NCBI GenBank assembly: GCA_023416415.1
Contig: JAEZHR010000055.1
Location: 1 to 23,503 of the forward strand
DNA from: Pseudomonadota bacterium
GTDB taxonomy: Bacteria; Pseudomonadota; Gammaproteobacteria; Burkholderiales; Burkholderiaceae_D
Direction of reading: 5' to 3'
DNA length: 23,503 nucleotides
The position numbers were made by a program, and so were the translations under genes. This document shows, piece by piece, positions 21,998 to 23,503 of this stretch. The notes below the pieces were generated by a model that was not told the origin of the DNA, did not search any database, and saw only the letters and a list, made by a program, of their open reading frames with translations. Each line of letters starts with the position of its first letter. Positions within the stretch are counted from its first letter, which is position 1.

Positions 21998-22792
21998 ATG
22001 CTTCAACAACTCAACGGCGCCACCCGAGTGCATTTCGTTGTCGGCGACCCTATCGCTCAGGTCAAGTCGCCCTCGGATGTCTCTCAGGTGTTCCAGGCGC
22101 GCGGTCGCAACGCGATCGTAGTGCCAGCGCATGTTACCCCGGCTGACCTCTCTTCCTGGATTCAGGCCGTCTCAACGATGCGCAATGTTGACGGGATCAT
22201 CGTCACCGTGCCGCACAAATTCGCCGCATTTGATCTCTGCACAACAGCTTCCGAGCGTGCGTCATTCCTGCAAACGGCGAATGTAATGCGCCGCAGCGCC
22301 GACGGCACATGGCATGGCGACACGCTCGACGGACTCGGCTTTGTTGCCGCCTTGCGCGAAAGCGGAACCCGGGTGCAAGGCCGGCACGCCCTGCTGATCG
22401 GCGCCGGTGGTGCCGGTTCGGCCATTGCCCATGCAATGGTGCAGACCGGGCTGGAGACTCTTGCCATTCATGACGAGGACGCCCGCCGCCGCGACGCGCT
22501 CATTGAACGCCTGCGGGAACTGGATCAAGGACGGGTCCAGGCCGGATCGCCCGACCCGCGCAGCTTCGACATCGTCATCAATGCCACGCCCATTGGAATG
22601 CGGGAGGGCGATCCGCTGCCGCTCGATGCGAGCGGCCTGACGAGCGCAATGCACGTGGCCTGCGTGATCACTGCACCGGCAATCACGCCGCTGATTGCAA
22701 AGGCACGCGAACTTGGATGTACGACCCAGACCGGCGCAGAGATGTTCGCGCGGGTGCGGGACCTGATGGTTGATTTTCTGCTGGAGGAGTGA
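21998..22792 (+). CDS. Shikimate dehydrogenase-family protein with divergent substrate pocket, probably NAD-dependent
   Basis: A 264-residue AroE/YdiB-family oxidoreductase. The catalytic lysine K74 (VTVPHK), N95 and D111 (GDTLDG) keep exactly the spacing of K65, N86 and D102 in E. coli AroE. The dinucleotide motif GAGGAG is at 135-140. Several shikimate-binding positions differ: the first serine of the HSKSP loop is valine (QVKSP, V22), the glutamine of GLGMLVAQ is valine (V253), and the tyrosine of YDMFY is missing. The NADP-binding NRT after the second strand is HDE (158-160), which suggests NAD and an oxidative, catabolic role. AGGA lies 6 bases before the ATG at 21998; open frame upstream to 21896 is non-homologous. 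Its stop is one base before the next ATG. Confidence 0.88.
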   Translation: MLQQLNGATRVHFVVGDPIAQVKSPSDVSQVFQARGRNAIVVPAHVTPADLSSWIQAVSTMRNVDGIIVTVPHKFAAFDLCTTASERASFLQTANVMRRSADGTWHGDTLDGLGFVAALRESGTRVQGRHALLIGAGGAGSAIAHAMVQTGLETLAIHDEDARRRDALIERLRELDQGRVQAGSPDPRSFDIVINATPIGMREGDPLPLDASGLTSAMHVACVITAPAITPLIAKARELGCTTQTGAEMFARVRDLMVDFLLEE

Positions 22793-22793
22793 G

Positions 22794-23503
22794 ATGCAAT
22801 TGATTCGAGTCGGAGGCAAGACCAGCCTCCAATCCCTGGCCGCCGCCCCTTTCGACGTGGTGGTGATCGGCGCCGGCAATGCCGGCATGGCGGCGGCACT
22901 GTACGCCGCCATCGACGGTGCGCGCGTGCTGCTGGTCGAACGTACCAGCCATGTCGGCGGAAGCAGCGCCCTGTCCGGCGGCACCACCTGGGTTCCAGGC
23001 ACCCATCACGGCGCAACCGTCAACGCCAGCGACACGCCGGAGCAGGCCGAAGGCTATCTGAACCACGCAATCGGTGACCGCACACCAGCTGCGCTGCGCC
23101 ATGCCTTCCTTGAAAACGGCCCGCAGGCAGTGCGTCACATCGAAGCCAACTCCGATGTGAAGTATCGCGCCGTCCCGCGCCACCCGGACTACATGTCCGA
23201 CCTGCCCGGCGCGAGCATCAATGGTCGCGCGCTGGAGCCGGAACCCTTTGACGGGCGCCTGCTCGGCGACCTGTTTTCGCTGGTGCGCCCGCCGATCCCC
23301 GAGTTCACGGTCCTGCAGGGCATGATGGTCGATCGCATCGACATCGGGTATCTGCTCGCGCCGTTCAAGTCTTTCGCCGCCATGCGCCACGTCGCCGGCA
23401 TCCTGCTGCGCCACGTGAGCGATCGTTTGCGCTATCCGCGCGGCACGCGCCTGGTGATGGGCAATGCGCACATTGCGCGCCTGCTGCACTCGCTGTCCAA
23501 GCG
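22794..23503 (+). CDS. KstD-like FAD-dependent oxidoreductase (3' truncated by window end)
   Basis: The first 236 residues of an FAD_binding_2 flavoprotein. The frame is open to the last base. The FAD motif GAGNAG is at residues 26-31, with E49 (VLLVERTS) and the family's HVGGSSALSGGTTWVPG. Then comes the ketosteroid-dehydrogenase-like insert, with AFLENGPQAVRHIEANSDVK split over residues of about 100-125. It resembles the flavoprotein gene on the opposite strand (19157-20953) more than the shorter one at 12141. GGAGGAG (22783-22789), inside the end of the previous gene, is an excellent ribosome site, and the spacing makes the two genes a coupled pair. The catalytic C-terminal half lies outside the window, so activity cannot be judged. 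Confidence 0.9.
   Translation, partial: MQLIRVGGKTSLQSLAAAPFDVVVIGAGNAGMAAALYAAIDGARVLLVERTSHVGGSSALSGGTTWVPGTHHGATVNASDTPEQAEGYLNHAIGDRTPAALRHAFLENGPQAVRHIEANSDVKYRAVPRHPDYMSDLPGASINGRALEPEPFDGRLLGDLFSLVRPPIPEFTVLQGMMVDRIDIGYLLAPFKSFAAMRHVAGILLRHVSDRLRYPRGTRLVMGNAHIARLLHSLSK

Noticed and set aside
21998..22792. Housekeeping aroE
   Set aside because: Several shikimate- and NADP-binding residues are changed, and the gene is coupled to a catabolic flavoprotein gene opposite an IclR operon.
1..23503. CRISPR arrays, transposases, integrase sites, tRNA or rRNA genes
   Set aside because: I looked for spaced direct repeats, terminal inverted repeats, mobile-element proteins and cloverleaf or rRNA signatures, and saw none.

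Overview
The window is a dense, high-G+C stretch of bacterial chromosome that looks like a catabolic and transport island of a Burkholderiales betaproteobacterium (Alcaligenaceae, Oxalobacteraceae or a relative). The reasons are the tandem Bug/TctC-type receptors, an orphan tcuAB pair, LysR and IclR regulators next to their target genes, and strong GC-driven open frames on the opposite strands. I see no rRNA, tRNA, CRISPR array, insertion sequence or phage gene. Both ends cut through genes.

Region A (1-13592, all +). A branched-chain-amino-acid-type ABC importer comes first: receptor (5' end missing), LivH permease, and one 861-residue polypeptide that joins the LivM permease to both ATPases (LivG and LivF). 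After a 142-bp, unusually AT-rich gap with a good sigma70-like promoter and three dyads comes a tightly packed run. It holds a cupin, an aldehyde dehydrogenase, an acetolactate-synthase-like thiamine-diphosphate enzyme, a short-chain dehydrogenase, a periplasmic-binding-protein fold with no export signal, two Bug receptors and a fumarate-reductase-like flavoprotein. The simplest reading is uptake of an organic acid, decarboxylation of a 2-oxo acid and oxidation of the resulting aldehyde. The substrate cannot be read from the sequence.

Region B (13593-17635, -). lysR, tcuA and tcuB run leftwards and converge on region A. tcuB ends at a clear Rho-independent terminator. TcuA/TcuB form the known tricarballylate (or citrate-like acid) dehydrogenase and its membrane Fe-S electron acceptor. 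The transporter gene tcuC is absent. A perfect dyad containing a T-N11-A LysR box lies upstream of tcuA. lysR has its own perfect TATAAT inside a dyad, and another 15-bp palindrome in its leader.

Region C (17636-23503). A leftward operon (iclR, KstD-like flavoprotein, NIPSNAP protein, xylose-isomerase-like TIM barrel) has 1-bp and 4-bp overlaps. It is divergent from a rightward pair: a shikimate-dehydrogenase-family protein with an altered substrate pocket, and a second KstD-like flavoprotein cut by the window end. The shared 202-bp gap is AT-rich and carries palindromes. An NAD-type alcohol dehydrogenase of the shikimate family, two ring-desaturase-type flavoproteins and a TIM-barrel lyase/isomerase suggest a dedicated route for an alicyclic (cyclohexane or cyclohexene carboxylate-like) acid. 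This is the best candidate in the window for an undescribed pathway, and it is inference.
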